Positions 22,899 to 34,850 are shown, counted from the stretch's first letter. The stretch: 64,000 bases of DNA from Ancylostoma caninum (GCA_037903475.1 JBAJFG010000029.1:1819501-1883500); one strand, 5' to 3'. Numbers and translations are program-made. The notes: a model not told the origin generated them from the letters alone.

Positions 22899-23220
22899 AT
22901 GTTCGTTTACAACTGTGCAAGTGTGATCATCAAAAATTGTACTGTGAGCTAAATCTCAAACAGTTAGCCATAGATACTGGACCTACTCCCAAGGTTTCTA
23001 CCTAAGAACAAGGTGTCGGTCCAGTTTCGTCCCAAAACAACTTGTAGTCAACCCTTCAACTTTGTATTGTTTTACCAGTGACACTTAATTTTGTTTTAGT
23101 CCCTTAGGTGTTTTATTATTTTAGTCACATGCGTTAATAATATGCATGTAACAATTAATAAAAACAAATAATGTAACAAGTCGTTGTTTACAAGTTTGCC
23201 GTCATCATGCTATTCAGAAA

Positions 23221-23573
23221 CAACTTGTCAACAATCTTCTCTGAGAAACACTTTTTGACGAGGAAAAGTCAAACAAGGCGTCGGCCACTTTCTTACAAGA
23301 ACAACTTGCCAGCAAGCTTTTGGTTGCAGAGGTTGCTGCAAGTTGCAGATTGCCAACGAAAGGCGGGGCGATATGTAAGGCTGAGAAATTTCTCATGAAA
23401 AAAGGCGCAAACAGGTTTTCTACAGGTTGATGAGAACAAGTTGTCGACACCCTTTGGTACCGGCAACTTGTCAGCAGCATGAGACAAAAACAAGTTGTCA
23501 ACAAATTCGGTGACAAGCAGGCCTCAAATGCGATTGGAAACGTGCTCCCCGAAAGCTTGTCAACAACTTGTTG
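23221..23573. repeat. Dispersed array of CAACTTGTCAACA motifs
   Basis: Related 13-mers occur at 23221-23233, 23302-23314, 23437-23449, 23464-23476, 23491-23503 and 23554-23573, as CAA(C/G)TTGTC(A/G)(A/G)CA variants; weaker ones lie near 23038 and 23177. The core is near-palindromic (GTTGACAACTTGTC), so it reads on both strands. Spacing is irregular (15-120 bp). On the plus strand the motif encodes N(N/K)LST-like peptides in two frames, but with stops. It could be a decayed tandem repeat or a cluster of protein-binding sites. Confidence 0.5.
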
Positions 23574-23599
23574 TGGGGGTCCTGATTTAATACAGAACA

Positions 23600-25200
23600 C
23601 CTATTAACAGTACAGGATACTCCTGGCTTGTAATCAAACCGGCTACTCAGTTAAAGAAAGACAGAACAACCTCCACTCAGGTTTCCTATCTATTTTCAGT
23701 TAGTTGTAGGGGGTGAACAAATGCCAGCAACAAATGCAGGAATGCCTGATGTGCATAGAGACCTCATGATGAGACGGTTTTTTTTCTGGAATAGTGGATG
23801 TGCTAATAATTTGGTAGCATTTAAAGAAATTAAGAGGTGCAGTGCCCAAAATACTGTGCAGATAGTCGGTATTCATTCAATTCAAAATCAATTTATCTAT
23901 TCCAAAAATGATTAACTTGTTGGGATCAATATTTAAACGACAATAACGATGTAATCAAAAAAAAATACATAGGAGTGCTACACTAGGTACATTTCTTCAA
24001 ATGGCTTGCATATGATAGGATATGGAAGGACTGATGTTTAGACCTGGAAAACCAGGCACACGATTTTCACGAAAAAAATCACCCCTCCTCTTTTTTTCCT
24101 CTTTTCTGACCGCCAGTTAAGAGGGAAGTTGGAATGGGTCCCTGTTAAATGGGACTTGAGACAATGGACTTGCAAAAATGGACTTAGCGAAGGATTATTT
24201 TAGAAATTTAATTATTGAAAGTGACTAGTTGAAACGGTAATAGAGATGAGAAGCGGAATTCAAGCCAAAAACTATCGTACATTTTATGAGGGAATTTTGA
24301 AAAAAAGTTGACTCCTCCACTCTTCCCCCCCCCCCCTCAATGGAGGATTCACATCTATCATCACTCAACCTCCTACGGTACTTTGTCTCTATTATTGGGT
24401 CTACGCGTGGGATTAGTGGAACGGCTATAAATGCAAGAAGGTTGCTGAGGAAACGGATACACTATTCGTAACGGATAATGAACCTATTCATGCGTATGTC
24501 TCCTTACCATATCCTAGAAATAATTTTGATTTTTCGCCTCTAGTCTTCTGTCCTTATTTAGCGTCGCTTCCTGTACCTCAACTGTAGATGCCTTTTTCCT
24601 GTAGAAGTGCAGTATCTATGTTTAGCACTAGCCGCTAAATTACTGGGATTGAAGCTGGCTAATAATTTCCAGATGCAAAAGATTAATTTCTACATAGATT
24701 GTGAGGCTACAAATGTAGAGAGAGTCCCCACTTCGATGAAGGTATTCTTCTTTTTTCTGTTTTATCCTTCAAGCTAATATAAGTGAATTGAGTACTAAAG
24801 GCAGATGAATCTATTAAAACAATTTTTTTATTAAGTTTCACCTCAGAAATTGAAAGGTCATCCATGGAACAGTAAGGACAGCTCTATATTCCGATTTTTC
24901 CCGAGGTTCTTGCACTTTCTCTAGCCTTCTTACACGTTTTTCTCCAAGGATTTCTTCAAATCCGTGCACAAAATGCATGTTTACACCGATAAATATAAGG
25001 AAAGAAATAAAGAAGAGAAGATATTATTGGGACGGTTAACACAAGAGCTAGGGACGTATCTCATAACCACAACCCTTACAGTCTTCTCTACGAAAACTGA
25101 ACATGAACGAGGCGAAAAGTAACAACAGTCAAGTTTCCCACCTGCATAACAAGCTAGTTGCTATAATAACGAGGAACATCATCTACAACTCTTAGTTTAG
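23600..25200. other. Non-coding, AT-rich
   Basis: Nothing supportable beyond a C-run at about 24326-24338. Confidence 0.45.
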
Positions 25201-25236
25201 GTTATTTATTTATTTATTCATTTATTTATTTATTTT
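25201..25236. repeat. (TTTA)n tract with GCACTCATGGTGC flank
   Basis: A TTTA run followed directly by TTGCACTCATGGTGCTCC, the clearest example of the tract-plus-palindrome module. Confidence 0.85.
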
Positions 25237-25746
25237 TGCACTCATGGTGCTCCATCAAAAGTACATTGACAACGCAACTATGACAGCCGCTTATACACTA
25301 GGAACAAAGTTATATTCTAGGTTGAGAAAACCTATCATTTTCCTGGTTCTAGTACCCCAAAAGCCTACATGTATTACGTGGTCGCGAACAAGGCAAAAGC
25401 TGATTCTCGGTATTCATTACGACAAAAAATACTCCTCAAAAGTCATGTTACATCATGGAAACAAATAGGCAGGTCCAAGTGTTTTATGTTAGATACCGAG
25501 AGGAATTAGATATATTGAAATATTAAGATTGATTCAGGTACTTTCTCATAGTTTCAGTTCAGCTATGTGATAAATCATAACAAAACTTCCCCTGAAGTCG
25601 TAAAGCCAACTTCAAGCCCACTTCATAGCCCTTCTTCTGAGTAATCTGAACTAAATCTCCTTTTGAAAAATTGAATTATTTAGGGTATATCACTATGTAC
25701 TACATTTTCATTAAATTATTGCAAGCACATGTCATTAGTTACCAAT

Positions 25747-25861
25747 CAGGGCTGTGCGTTAGAAGAATTCGTTCGTTAACTCGATAATTCGTTATTTTAG
25801 GTCGAAAATGGCCGTTACGCGTTAATGTGTTAATTCGTTACTTTAGTAAGGCACAGCCCTG
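25747..25861. mobile_element. 115-bp hAT-like MITE with 8-bp target duplication
   Basis: Ends are CAGGGCTGTGC and GCACAGCCCTG, a terminus typical of hAT transposons. The flanks TTACCAAT (25739-25746) and GTACCAAT (25862-25869) form an 8-bp target duplication with one mismatch, the length hAT transposases create. The arms are partly palindromic through CGTTAATTCGTTA-like sequence. It is too short to encode protein. Confidence 0.88.
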
Positions 25862-26238
25862 GTACCAATTACTAAAGGTTCACATAGAGTAAAAGGTTTT
25901 TGTTTGCTCAGAAGCTGAGTATGTATGAAAGTATATCTGTAAAATTCCTTCAATTTTAGTAGAACAACACATATTGTTATGGGCAACCCTGACCAGTTTG
26001 GAAACGTGCGTTTTGAAGCCTGTATAGTAGATTGTGTTGCTTCTCATCTATCACTGTGTTCATGTCCTGGAATCCAGCATCTACAAAAACTCCGTCATTT
26101 CTCAGATGGATTCTTGAGATTGGCAGAACTCTACAAACTGTTCCTTGTCTCTTTCATCGTAATGTATCTGTTCCTCATTTCTGGATGGTCCGTCAAAAAA
26201 GAAATCCGCTCCCAGCGAGGACTAAATACGTAGAGATT

Positions 26239-26414
26239 CCCTTTTCTGGAATAATAAGCCTTTAATTTTCTTTATATAAGCTACACTCCACATAAAAAAT
26301 TTCTCCACGCAATTTTCTTTAAAGCTTTCCATCTTGAGCTGAACAAGCCCTTTTCTGTAATAAATGAGCCTCTAATTTTCTTTATCTAGGCTAAACTCCA
26401 CATAAAAATTGCAG
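26239..26414. repeat. Local ~65-bp duplication, 109-bp period
   Basis: CCCTTTTCTG then TAATTTTCTTTAT then CTCCACATAAAAA occurs at 26239-26305 and again at 26348-26414 with few changes. A tandem duplication of about 109 bp is the simplest cause. Confidence 0.75.
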
Positions 26415-26419
26415 TTATC

Positions 26420-29400
26420 TATGTTCAAACTTTTGCAGCTGCGTGAGTGAACCAAACTGAACGATAAGATACCTTTTTTGTCGTATGGCTGCAATTAAAG
26501 GCAACGCAGTTTTGCTATGAAATGGCCATAACTCTAAAGACGTCAGCGAGGTGTCATTTATCCAAGTTCAAGATGGGAAGGCATGACAAATGAGCTTCAC
26601 GAGTTCTTGGAACATAAGGGGAAGGGTAACATCAATGCATACTCCAGGGATTTATTGCAGCAGACAATAGCACTGCGCTCGAAGTGCATCGTTAGGTTAG
26701 ACAATCTGCTTCTGCCATGGCACTGAATCTGGCTCTCGTCTGCTGGGATTGAAATTCCGAAGCTAAAGATTACAAGTCCGAATTTGGTTCTCTGCTCTCC
26801 TCAGCTGATCGTCTGCGATTCCCATGAATTCCTATTTTTATACTCCTAACGAGATGGATCCATATTAGATTACATTTGCAAGTGGTGGCAGCCTGTGGGA
26901 GGAATCATGGTGCAAAGAGTGAATGTATAAGCAGTGGGAGTGAAGAAATTCTGGATTCCTGCGACGTGTTTCTGTAAACCTATAATAAGTCAATTAGCTT
27001 GCTTCAAAAATAACGTGAAATGACATCGAAAATAAAAATAAATGCCCTGGTATGGAAGTGATGGTTCAATTACCCAAGTTACACATTTTTATTTCCTACT
27101 TTTTTGGTGATAAATGTTGAGTTTGAAGTTTCTTTGGCATGCAGCGTTTTCCATTTCTACGTATTATAATTGTGGTGATGTCGGTAAATGTTCAACGAAT
27201 TGTTTGCTTTTCCATGGAGTCAGAAATGAGTGCTTGCCAAGCTGTTCAATCAAATAACACATGTTCACCTCAAATGCTACTTTTTCCACCTGGGCCATTG
27301 TTTTTCACTCCTTTTTTTCAACCATGTAGTTGTTCCCCAACTGTTAATCAATCACAGATACAGCATGTAGTGTAACGTTTCAACTTACTGCTGAACAAAG
27401 GTTACACAAATATTCACTGACAGCTCTGCGTTTATCTTGCTAGCTGTCGGAACGTTCTCATAGCTTTGCTTTTTCTCAAAGTGGCTGAGAACGCGCGCAC
27501 GCGCCTCGCATGCCTTCATCTCCGAGGAATCAGCCAGTTCAATCTTCATATCGCACAGTTCATGTTCACCGTTCACACATATAGTGACACCTACTGAGCT
27601 ATTTCTCCTGATGACTGCCTTGATCGACTGTTTATTATTTTAGTGACATGCACAAAAACTGGCTCACGCTTCTACATCGGCGGTTTCTGCCTAGAATTGG
27701 GAAGTAAGTGGGTGCTATACGGAGAAGAAGATAAGGACAATTCACTCGGAACGCAGGCGGAAACCACCAATTTTCTTTGGAATTTGCCCGAAATTTACTA
27801 GCGAGTCGGTCCCAAGATCTACACGACTTTAGCCGAAATTCGCTGAGATTTCGTTCTTATAGAATAGGTATGTATGTGCAAGACATGCACTTTTTTCGAC
27901 CTCCAGATGCAACAGTCCGACAGCAGCCGATTGCTGGTCTGGAGCATTCTGAAAACGTCTTCCAAAAGTTTGCGAATTCTTGTTATGTCAGTTCATGTAG
28001 TAGAGGGATGCAATCCTTCCTATATTATTGGGGAAAATCTACTGAATTGAACAGTTGCTAAGCAGATGAACAAAGTTGTGTTTGAGCCGAGTTACAGCAT
28101 TTTAAACTGAAGGGTCATTTTCGGCCATTAATCGCAACCTAAGATAATGAAATACATTTGCTTTCCCTGCGTTTCATGTAATACTCTATCCGAATATTCT
28201 ATCCGATGTTTGTTGACCATGCCCTCGAAGCGAAATTCCCCTCCAACTCCCCCTTCCTTGTTCTTTAACTGGATATCTTTTTTGGCCTTAATCACGTACT
28301 GTTGAGAGACGGCGTCGGAGGTGTTGCCGAGGACGAAGAAGGAGAAAAGTAATTAAAGAAATGATGAGCATTCGAATAAAAGGGCAATGTGAAATCCCGG
28401 CTGCATGCAGTGCTAAAAAGCCTAGGCCTTCATTTCACTAAACACATTGTGAATATGTATGTACTCGGGGTGGTTGTAACCATTCAAGTCAATTTTCGAA
28501 TGTTCGTATTCTCGAGCGCACAGAAGCGTGAAATACTTGAAATACTGATCATTTGAGGTTTTATTTAGATTTTATGATTATTAGTTTTTTTTTTGTTTTT
28601 ACCTATTCCTGATTTTGAACATTTTTGGAGCTTGTGTCTAGTCAATTTTTTCACTTCTCTTGTTCAAAGATTCCGTAGAACTCTTCTTGAGTCCATAGAA
28701 TATTTTTTTAATTAACTAGGTAAATATATAACACTATGGCATTGATAAATGATACATAGAAGGTCGCAGTGGCCCGCTCATCTCATCATGTGCTGCTCTG
28801 ATTGTCTGCGCATCCGCACAGCTCATCATCTTCAGCGTTCATTCTCAAGTCATGATGTAGTCAGTGGTGATACCCTTTTCCTCTGAAACGCAAACTTTTT
28901 CCGTGTGCAAATTCAACTTTTTCCCCTCGACTGCACAGCACGCCTAATTGAGCCGCAGTCTAGTTCCTTTTCCGGAAATTCTTGCACCTTTTTCATAAGA
29001 ATGCTGCACGACACACTACATGGCACCCTTGACGTCGCACAGACCTAACTAATAACGAAGTTCGCAAGCACTGAGACGAAGTTCACAGCACTGCCACCAT
29101 GGAGTTATACAGCTGATGAAATATGCAAGAGCTTGTTATGTTGCAGAGTGCGAAACTGCTCGATACTCTATGCTGAAAGTAGAGAATGTGCGTCGCTATA
29201 GGTTTTTAGGCCTATTTTCACATTCTATCTTTCTGAATCCTTCTCCTGTACGCTTGTTATAATTTGTCGTCAATGCTATTGTTGTTTTTCTAAGGCGAAG
29301 TATACTCAGCCAACATCCTGGTCAGCTTCGATTCAATTATGTACTTACCCTTGCAGAGATGTGGACGTTCCTCCCTCATCTAATCAAGGTTGCACAGTAG

Positions 29401-29800
29401 ACCTCATCCAATCCCACTATAATGGATTTGGTAGACAAACTTCCTTCGAGAGAAATGTTGAAATGTAAGTATAAGTGCGTACATCCCTTTTAAGTGTAAA
29501 CCGGGCCTGTTGAGATGGTGTGAAAAGAAAACAGGAGCGGAGCTAATTCCGGAAGAAATAGAGGAGATTGAGGTTAAGGGAAGAGGATGAAAAGAACAGG
29601 CGGAGACGCACTTGAACTGGCTAAAAGTGAAGATCGGCTGACCTTCATGTTTTGGCGGGGTTTGATGGAATGCTTTTATTATATGGTATGTAAAAAGAAG
29701 TAAACTGCTGGTCGAACCCTTTCATTGTAAACAAATAAACGAGGCTGGAAGCATAAACCTTCCATTGAATGACTCATCTTCGATGTAGTCCGAAAGCTTT
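26420..29800. other. Long non-coding stretch
   Basis: No exon, RNA gene or element can be supported. An SL1-like stretch at 27063 was examined and rejected. Confidence 0.45.
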
Positions 29801-29805
29801 AAATA

Positions 29806-31230
29806 CCTTCTTCTTCTTCCTAGCCATGTTCCCAAGAGCAGGGGTTGGCGTTTCTCATGTGGTTACGCCATTTTCTTCTATCAAAAGCATCTCCATCTGT
29901 GAGCTTCAGTATCCGCATGTCTTCCTCTATCCTATCTAGCCATCGAGTTTTCGGTCTGCCTCTCGGTCTATATCCATCCACGGTGATATTCATAGCTGAT
30001 TTGGCGACTGAATTGTTGTCACTTCTCAACACGTGAACGTAACGTAGTCGAGCCTCACGCATCTTCGCCCATCGGTGCTACACCGAACATCGCGCTTACA
30101 TCATCCTTCCGAATTCTGTCGAGGCGCGTGAGCCCATGAGTCCAACGGAGCATTCGCATTTCCATTGCATGGTGGGTCTGCTCGTGCTTCAAGGTGGTGG
30201 ACCAGCATTCCGCCCTATACAATGCCACAGGTCGTACCACTTTGCCACTTTGCGATATATCTTTGACTTCAATCTCAGCGCCCTCTTCCTGTCACAAATC
30301 ACTCCTGTTAGCTGCCTCCACTTAATCCATGCAGCGTTTGCTCGGTGCTCAGCTTTGGCTAGAGTGCTAGCATCAGCTGTGATACGGGATCCAAGGTACT
30401 TAAAAGTCGAGACGTTTGGGAGTTCGGTATCATCGACAAGAGTTGTACCTGGGGTCTGCTCTCCGCATTCCACGTATTCTGTCTTCTTGGTGCTGAGCCT
30501 CATCCCGTACTGCTCCATACGATCTTTCCAAGCTTGCACTTTTCGCTCGAGTTCCTCCCGAGTACTCGCAGCAACCATGACATCGTCTGCATAGAGGAGC
30601 GTCCATGGTGCCGATGACTGGAGATCGCCCGATATCATGTATATGCAGAGGATGAACAGGAGGGGGGAGAGTGCAGAGCCTTGATGAACTCCCACACCAA
30701 CTTTAAACGACGACGATGTCCCTGCAGCACATCTGACTGAGCTCGTGGCATTCTCGTAAAGAGGCTGAGTCCACCTGACGTATTCCTAAGGGACCCCGTG
30801 AGCACGTACTGCGAGCCAGATCAGCTCACGCGGAACACTTTCTCGAGATCAAGAAGGGCTAGGTACACGGTCTTCCTCTTCTCTCGATGTTTCTCTGTCA
30901 GTAGTCGGACTGCGTGATTTGCGTCTGTGTACTGCAGTTTTTGACAAACCCACACTGTTCGGTGCAACCTCAACACTGTCGCAGAGTCGGCTATCCAGAA
31001 TTCGTTCGAAGATCTTCATCGTATGACACAGCAACCTAATCGGTCGGTACATTGTGCAATCTGCGATGTCTCCTTTTCCCTTCCAAATAGGTGCTGTGGT
31101 GCTGCTTGTCCACGAGTTGGGCAGTTTCGCTTGAGCTATCATTTCGTTGAAGGAAGAAGAAAGCCAGCGGGTTCCTGCGCCTCCTGGACGGACGAGTTCC
31201 CATGGCAATAAATCATTATATTTTATCCGA
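29806..31230 (-). pseudogene. 5'-truncated RTE-like non-LTR retrotransposon
   Basis: Minus-strand frames encode pieces of a non-LTR reverse transcriptase in order: LLPWELV and TAPIWKGKGD (finger region, 31230-30960); GVHQGSALSPLLFILCIYM followed by LLYADDVMVAA, the YADD catalytic motif (30695-30560); a thumb/connection segment to about 30190; AECWSTTLKHEQ and MRMLRWTHGLTRLDRIRKDD (30240-30055); and RPRGRPKTRWLDRIEEDM (to TAG at 29820). At least four frame changes and an in-frame stop near 30790 disable it. The endonuclease part is missing. The 3' end after the stop is a short GAA tract (29806-29819), as in RTE-type elements with simple-repeat tails. Non-functional copy. Confidence 0.93.
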
Positions 31231-31531
31231 GCGGCATGTCTCAATAGCAATGACAGCTGATGGCGAGAAAAGCTAACCTTCACCGATTTTCCTTGGGAAA
31301 CTCGTCCAATCTTGATATTCGGGAAGCTCAAAAACTTTCTGGGGATGTTTATGGATCCAGGCACTGAAATGGTCGGAAAAAGCAGAGCTCTGCATCCCTG
31401 AAGGAAGGAAAAGAAAGACTGCAGAGCTTTTAGTTCATCGAACATTCGGTTTTTCGGCTGGACTCCCAGATCATTCATTATACCGATTAGTTTGCTCAAT
31501 TTTTGTTCGATCAGTATTTTGATACTAACCC

Positions 31532-31613
31532 CAGCACCTTGTTTGGATACGCTCGAAAGCAGATGGGTATCATTTCGATCTGCAGGATTAGCCTCTTGCA
31601 ATTCCCTTGTTAG
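31532..31613 (+). repeat. Solo end of the 110-478 inverted-repeat family
   Basis: AGCACC, then CAGATGGGTATCATTTCGAT, then CCTCTTGCAATTCCCTTGTTA aligns base for base with the right arm of the 110-478 element (GCACC, CAGATAGGTTTCATTCCGAT, CCTCTTGCACCTCCCTTGTTA). It sits next to the truncated retrotransposon relic and creates the first codons of a spurious long frame on the minus strand. Confidence 0.7.
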
Positions 31614-31619
31614 CTAATT

Positions 31620-32430
31620 ACAAAAAGAGATGTAAAATGTTTTACTGCACTGAAGGGCGGAATTGAATGCTTGTCGGCGTTTAATATCTCCTGTAGCTAG
31701 CAATTACTTCGCCTTTTCAGCAGTTTCCAGCATTTCCATGGATGCATGCACGCTTTCGGACGGGGCATACTTGGCACATGTGTCTGTTTTACAACTCAAT
31801 TACATCATCCCTCGGGGCTTCGCAGTTGTCAGTTGTGTCAGCTTTACCGCATCAGTCGAATACTGCTTTTTTATCGCTTTCGCCTATGAATATCCCGGCA
31901 TAGAAGGGCATGAGAAGGGAAAAATTCGTTTTTTGCTGCTTGTTCTTGAAAAAAGGATATTTTTTGTTATTCGTTTTCGATGTAAAAAGCGAGCACATGC
32001 ACTTTAGGCACGTGTAGCTCAGCGAACGCCTCTAGAATGTTCGAAAGTGCATGAGACGCGTTGAGGTGAATGAAATTAAAGTTTTTCTGAAAAATCCTGA
32101 GCCAAGTCGTATCTTATCTGGGCAAAGTGCCAAATTGACTGAACCACGTGAGTTCAAGCTCTGCCATGAGGGCCAGTGCCCTTTGAAATCACTGAGATCT
32201 CGGCTGGTTTTCAGGAGCGCCAGCATTTTATCCATCTCTCACAGCATTTGTCACATAAGTACCGTCTAAATGCAACCGCGATGCCCTGTGGATTGTTTAT
32301 TCCTGAGCGCATGACGAAAGTTGTTTTCCAGTGGAAGATGATTATTATCTACAACTAAATTGACATTTAGCTGTCGTTGCCAGTCATCATCACCTGTCCC
32401 TCTCGTATTTTTATTTTCATCATCACCACA
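31620..32430. other. Non-coding stretch
   Basis: No gene supported. A TAGCTCAG...GTTCGA pattern at 32015-32045 was checked and rejected as a tRNA. Confidence 0.45.
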
Positions 32431-32437
32431 CAACGCA

Positions 32438-32675
32438 CATACCATTCATTCATTCATTCATTCATCCCATTCATTCATTCATTCATTCATTCATTCATTC
32501 ATTCATCCCATTCATTCATTTATTCACTTATTCATTCATTCATCCCATTCATTCATTTATTCACTTATTCATTCATGCTCTTATTCATTCATTCGCTCAT
32601 TCATTCATTCATTCACTTATTCATTCATTCATTCGCTCATTCATTCATTCATTCATTTATTCATTCATTCATTCG
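32438..32675. repeat. (ATTC)n microsatellite
   Basis: About 240 bp of ATTC units with interspersed CCC, TTT A and CTC interruptions. It generates spurious Ser-Phe-Ile-His frames, which should not be annotated. Confidence 0.97.
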
Positions 32676-32699
32676 TCCCACTACGAGATGGTAGAAATG

Positions 32700-33836
32700 T
32701 TCCTTGCCACTCCCCTCTTCCAGAACCTTCGATTTCGCCAGTTTGGTTTATTGCTGGTCTCCGAATGTCGAATATTCCACAATGTTATGAAATCAGAAAT
32801 TTGGCACTCTGGAACTCAAAGATTCTGAGAATACATGCAGATTTCTTTAAGGAACAGGGTCGAAGTCGCTTTTCACTCTCTACTTCGTAAACAGGGAAGT
32901 GTGGAGGGCTTTCGGAAATGTTTTGCCCAGTCAAGGTCCCAAAAGTGTCCCACTATTCGCCACATGCCTGCTGAGTTCCACTTCGTTCTGAAATTTCATT
33001 CTCAAGCATTGTTATTTTCATGCAGCGTGCACGTTAGTCCACGAGATCGTGTCACATAATGAAATTTTATGGTCCTACCATCGTGACGGTTCAGTCCAGA
33101 GTAGAGATCCGGAAAATAATCCGAGCGAAAAATTCCCGTCTTTTTCCTCGAAAACTACCGGAAGTAATGGGTGGGATTTATACCTCTATGTATTACTAAT
33201 TAGCAGCTGTCACTGTTTACCTACTTTGAAAAATTATGTGAATGAGTGCTTAGGAGGTAATTTTTGGCCAGTGTTGTGTCGAATTACTTGACTTGTTTAT
33301 TCTACTAGCGCCCCTTCGGGACGCTAGAAAGTGGGGTGGGGCAGCCACTTGGGGTATGTGCATAAGCTTCACACGTGGGAAATGCTTAGAAAATTAGCAA
33401 ATAAGCAAAACTAATCATTAACTGAGCTTAAATACAAAATCCTTCTTATGAGTTGCGTATATTCTACGGGCCTGGACGCCTTCGAGTCTTCTCGCGATCC
33501 TAGCGTTGCTTGCAAATTTTTAATCACACACCTACATGTAAAGCTAATTTCCAATGATACCACCTACTTTTTTGTCACTTTTCTTACATGCCTATGGACC
33601 CGTTATGAGCGGCCACTTTCACCTCTGCGCAGGAGTAACTTTCACATGGGTTTAGTACTTGTGAACAACATAAAGTAACCAGTGCCGTGCAAGTAATCAC
33701 CTGAAATGATTCAACCTTCCCGTTGTTGAGATAGTCCAACTGATGAGCTTCTGCTTCAATATACAGAGAGGAAGAAGAGGTGGTCGACTGAGACACAAAT
33801 GAGTGCGTAGCGTGCCCCTACTCCACCGTTAGACGT
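32700..33836. other. Non-coding with one hairpin
   Basis: No exon seen. The hairpin at 33304-33326 is listed separately. Confidence 0.45.
33304..33326. other. Stable short hairpin
   Basis: CTAGCG-C-CCC TTC GGG-A-CGCTAG: a stem of nine pairs with one mismatch and a TTC loop, in otherwise AT-rich sequence. Function unknown. Confidence 0.6.
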
Positions 33837-34200
33837 GCATCTTGATGTTTTTCCCACTATTGGGAAACGGTGGAACCATTCTCCATCCGTGGACCCGTAC
33901 GCTGGCGTTTTCCCCACTAATGGGAATGACGCGGACTCATTCTCCATCCGTGCACCCGTATCCAGGCGCTCTTCCCACTTTTGGGCCTGGGAAGACCCAT
34001 TTTTCATTCATGGATCTGTATCATGGCGTTCCTCCCAGTATATCGCCGTTCCTCCCAGGGCAGGGCAGACCCAATCCATCGGTGGGACTCGTGTCCCAGC
34101 GCTTTCCCCAATATTGGCCCCCTGCGGACCCACTCTCCATCGATGGATCCGTACCCTGCCCTTTTCCCACTGTTGGTCCACCCATTCTGATGTTTTTCTG
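33837..34200. repeat. ~60-bp minisatellite, about six diverged copies
   Basis: Units share TTCCCACTATTGGG, then CCATTCTCCATCCGTGGA, then CCCGTA, with starts near 33841, 33901, 33961, 34021, 34096 and 34155. Spacing is about 60 bp, with one longer unit. Because the period is close to a multiple of three and stops are rare, several frames on both strands stay open; a repeat protein (PYAGVFPTNG-like) cannot be excluded but has no start or splice support. Confidence 0.8.
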
Positions 34201-34554
34201 AACTACGGGGCCCCTGGCACATCAGTCCGTCATCAGTGCACCCGCACTCTTTGTAAATCTTGAAAAAAATGGAAGAAAGTTAGGAAAGATTTAGAAAGCT
34301 TGATCAATTGCAAAATTGGTTTCAGAAAATGTCATGAAAGCTTATAATGACGTGTTCTTCGTTAATACATCCTGTGTATTTGATTGTACTGCCCTTCTTA
34401 AAAACAGACGGATCCTCAAGCTGCATAATCTCCATGGGACCTCAATAATGAGAGGTGCTCCACGAGCACATCCTACATAAGGAAACCGAGTTAATCCTAT
34501 CGCTACGACCTCCACTCATCCTTTCGAAGAGATTCACGTCCAGCGTTCCCAAGA

Positions 34555-34850
34555 TTGAGTGCAGTTACTGACAAAGCTCCATCACAGGGGCTACTCTGCT
34601 CCGTACATTGCTGCTATGCATCGCCAAATCGCTGTAAACACTGTCTCGCCCGGAGGGCTCGAGACCGCGAGCCGCTGGTCCCACGGCGAAATCCCGAATG
34701 CACGCGACTTCCACCACGTCTATGCCCCTATGACGAAACATCGGCCGAATGCCCCGTCAGCTGCGCATCCTCGCGAGCCACAGTCTATATATGAGCTCAC
34801 GGCTAAAGCGTGCGATCACGTGCTATTCCCCCTACGCCTGCGCTCTAGAA
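34555..34850 (+). other. GC-rich coding-like open frame
   Basis: A sharply GC-rich block (about 34555-34850) with two overlapping plus frames open for 79 and 114 codons. The longer one reads HHRGYSAPYIAAMHRQ, then SRWSHGEIPNARDFHHVYAP. HRGY-type sequence is faintly like the end of reverse transcriptase frames, but no catalytic motif is present. It could be a host exon, a retroelement fragment or a CpG-rich repeat. Composition alone sets it apart from the flanks. Confidence 0.3.

Noticed and set aside
27063..27084. Sequence resembling nematode SL1 (GGTTCAATTACCCAAGTTAC)
   Set aside because: It differs from SL1 near the 3' end, lacks the splice donor GT after the leader, and is not followed by an SL RNA body with Sm site.
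32015..32045. TAGCTCAGCGA ... GTTCGAAAGT, resembling tRNA A and B boxes
   Set aside because: The boxes are only about 23 nt apart and neither D nor T stems pair.
32360..32890. Long Ser/Phe/Ile/His open frames
   Set aside because: Wholly created by the ATTC microsatellite.
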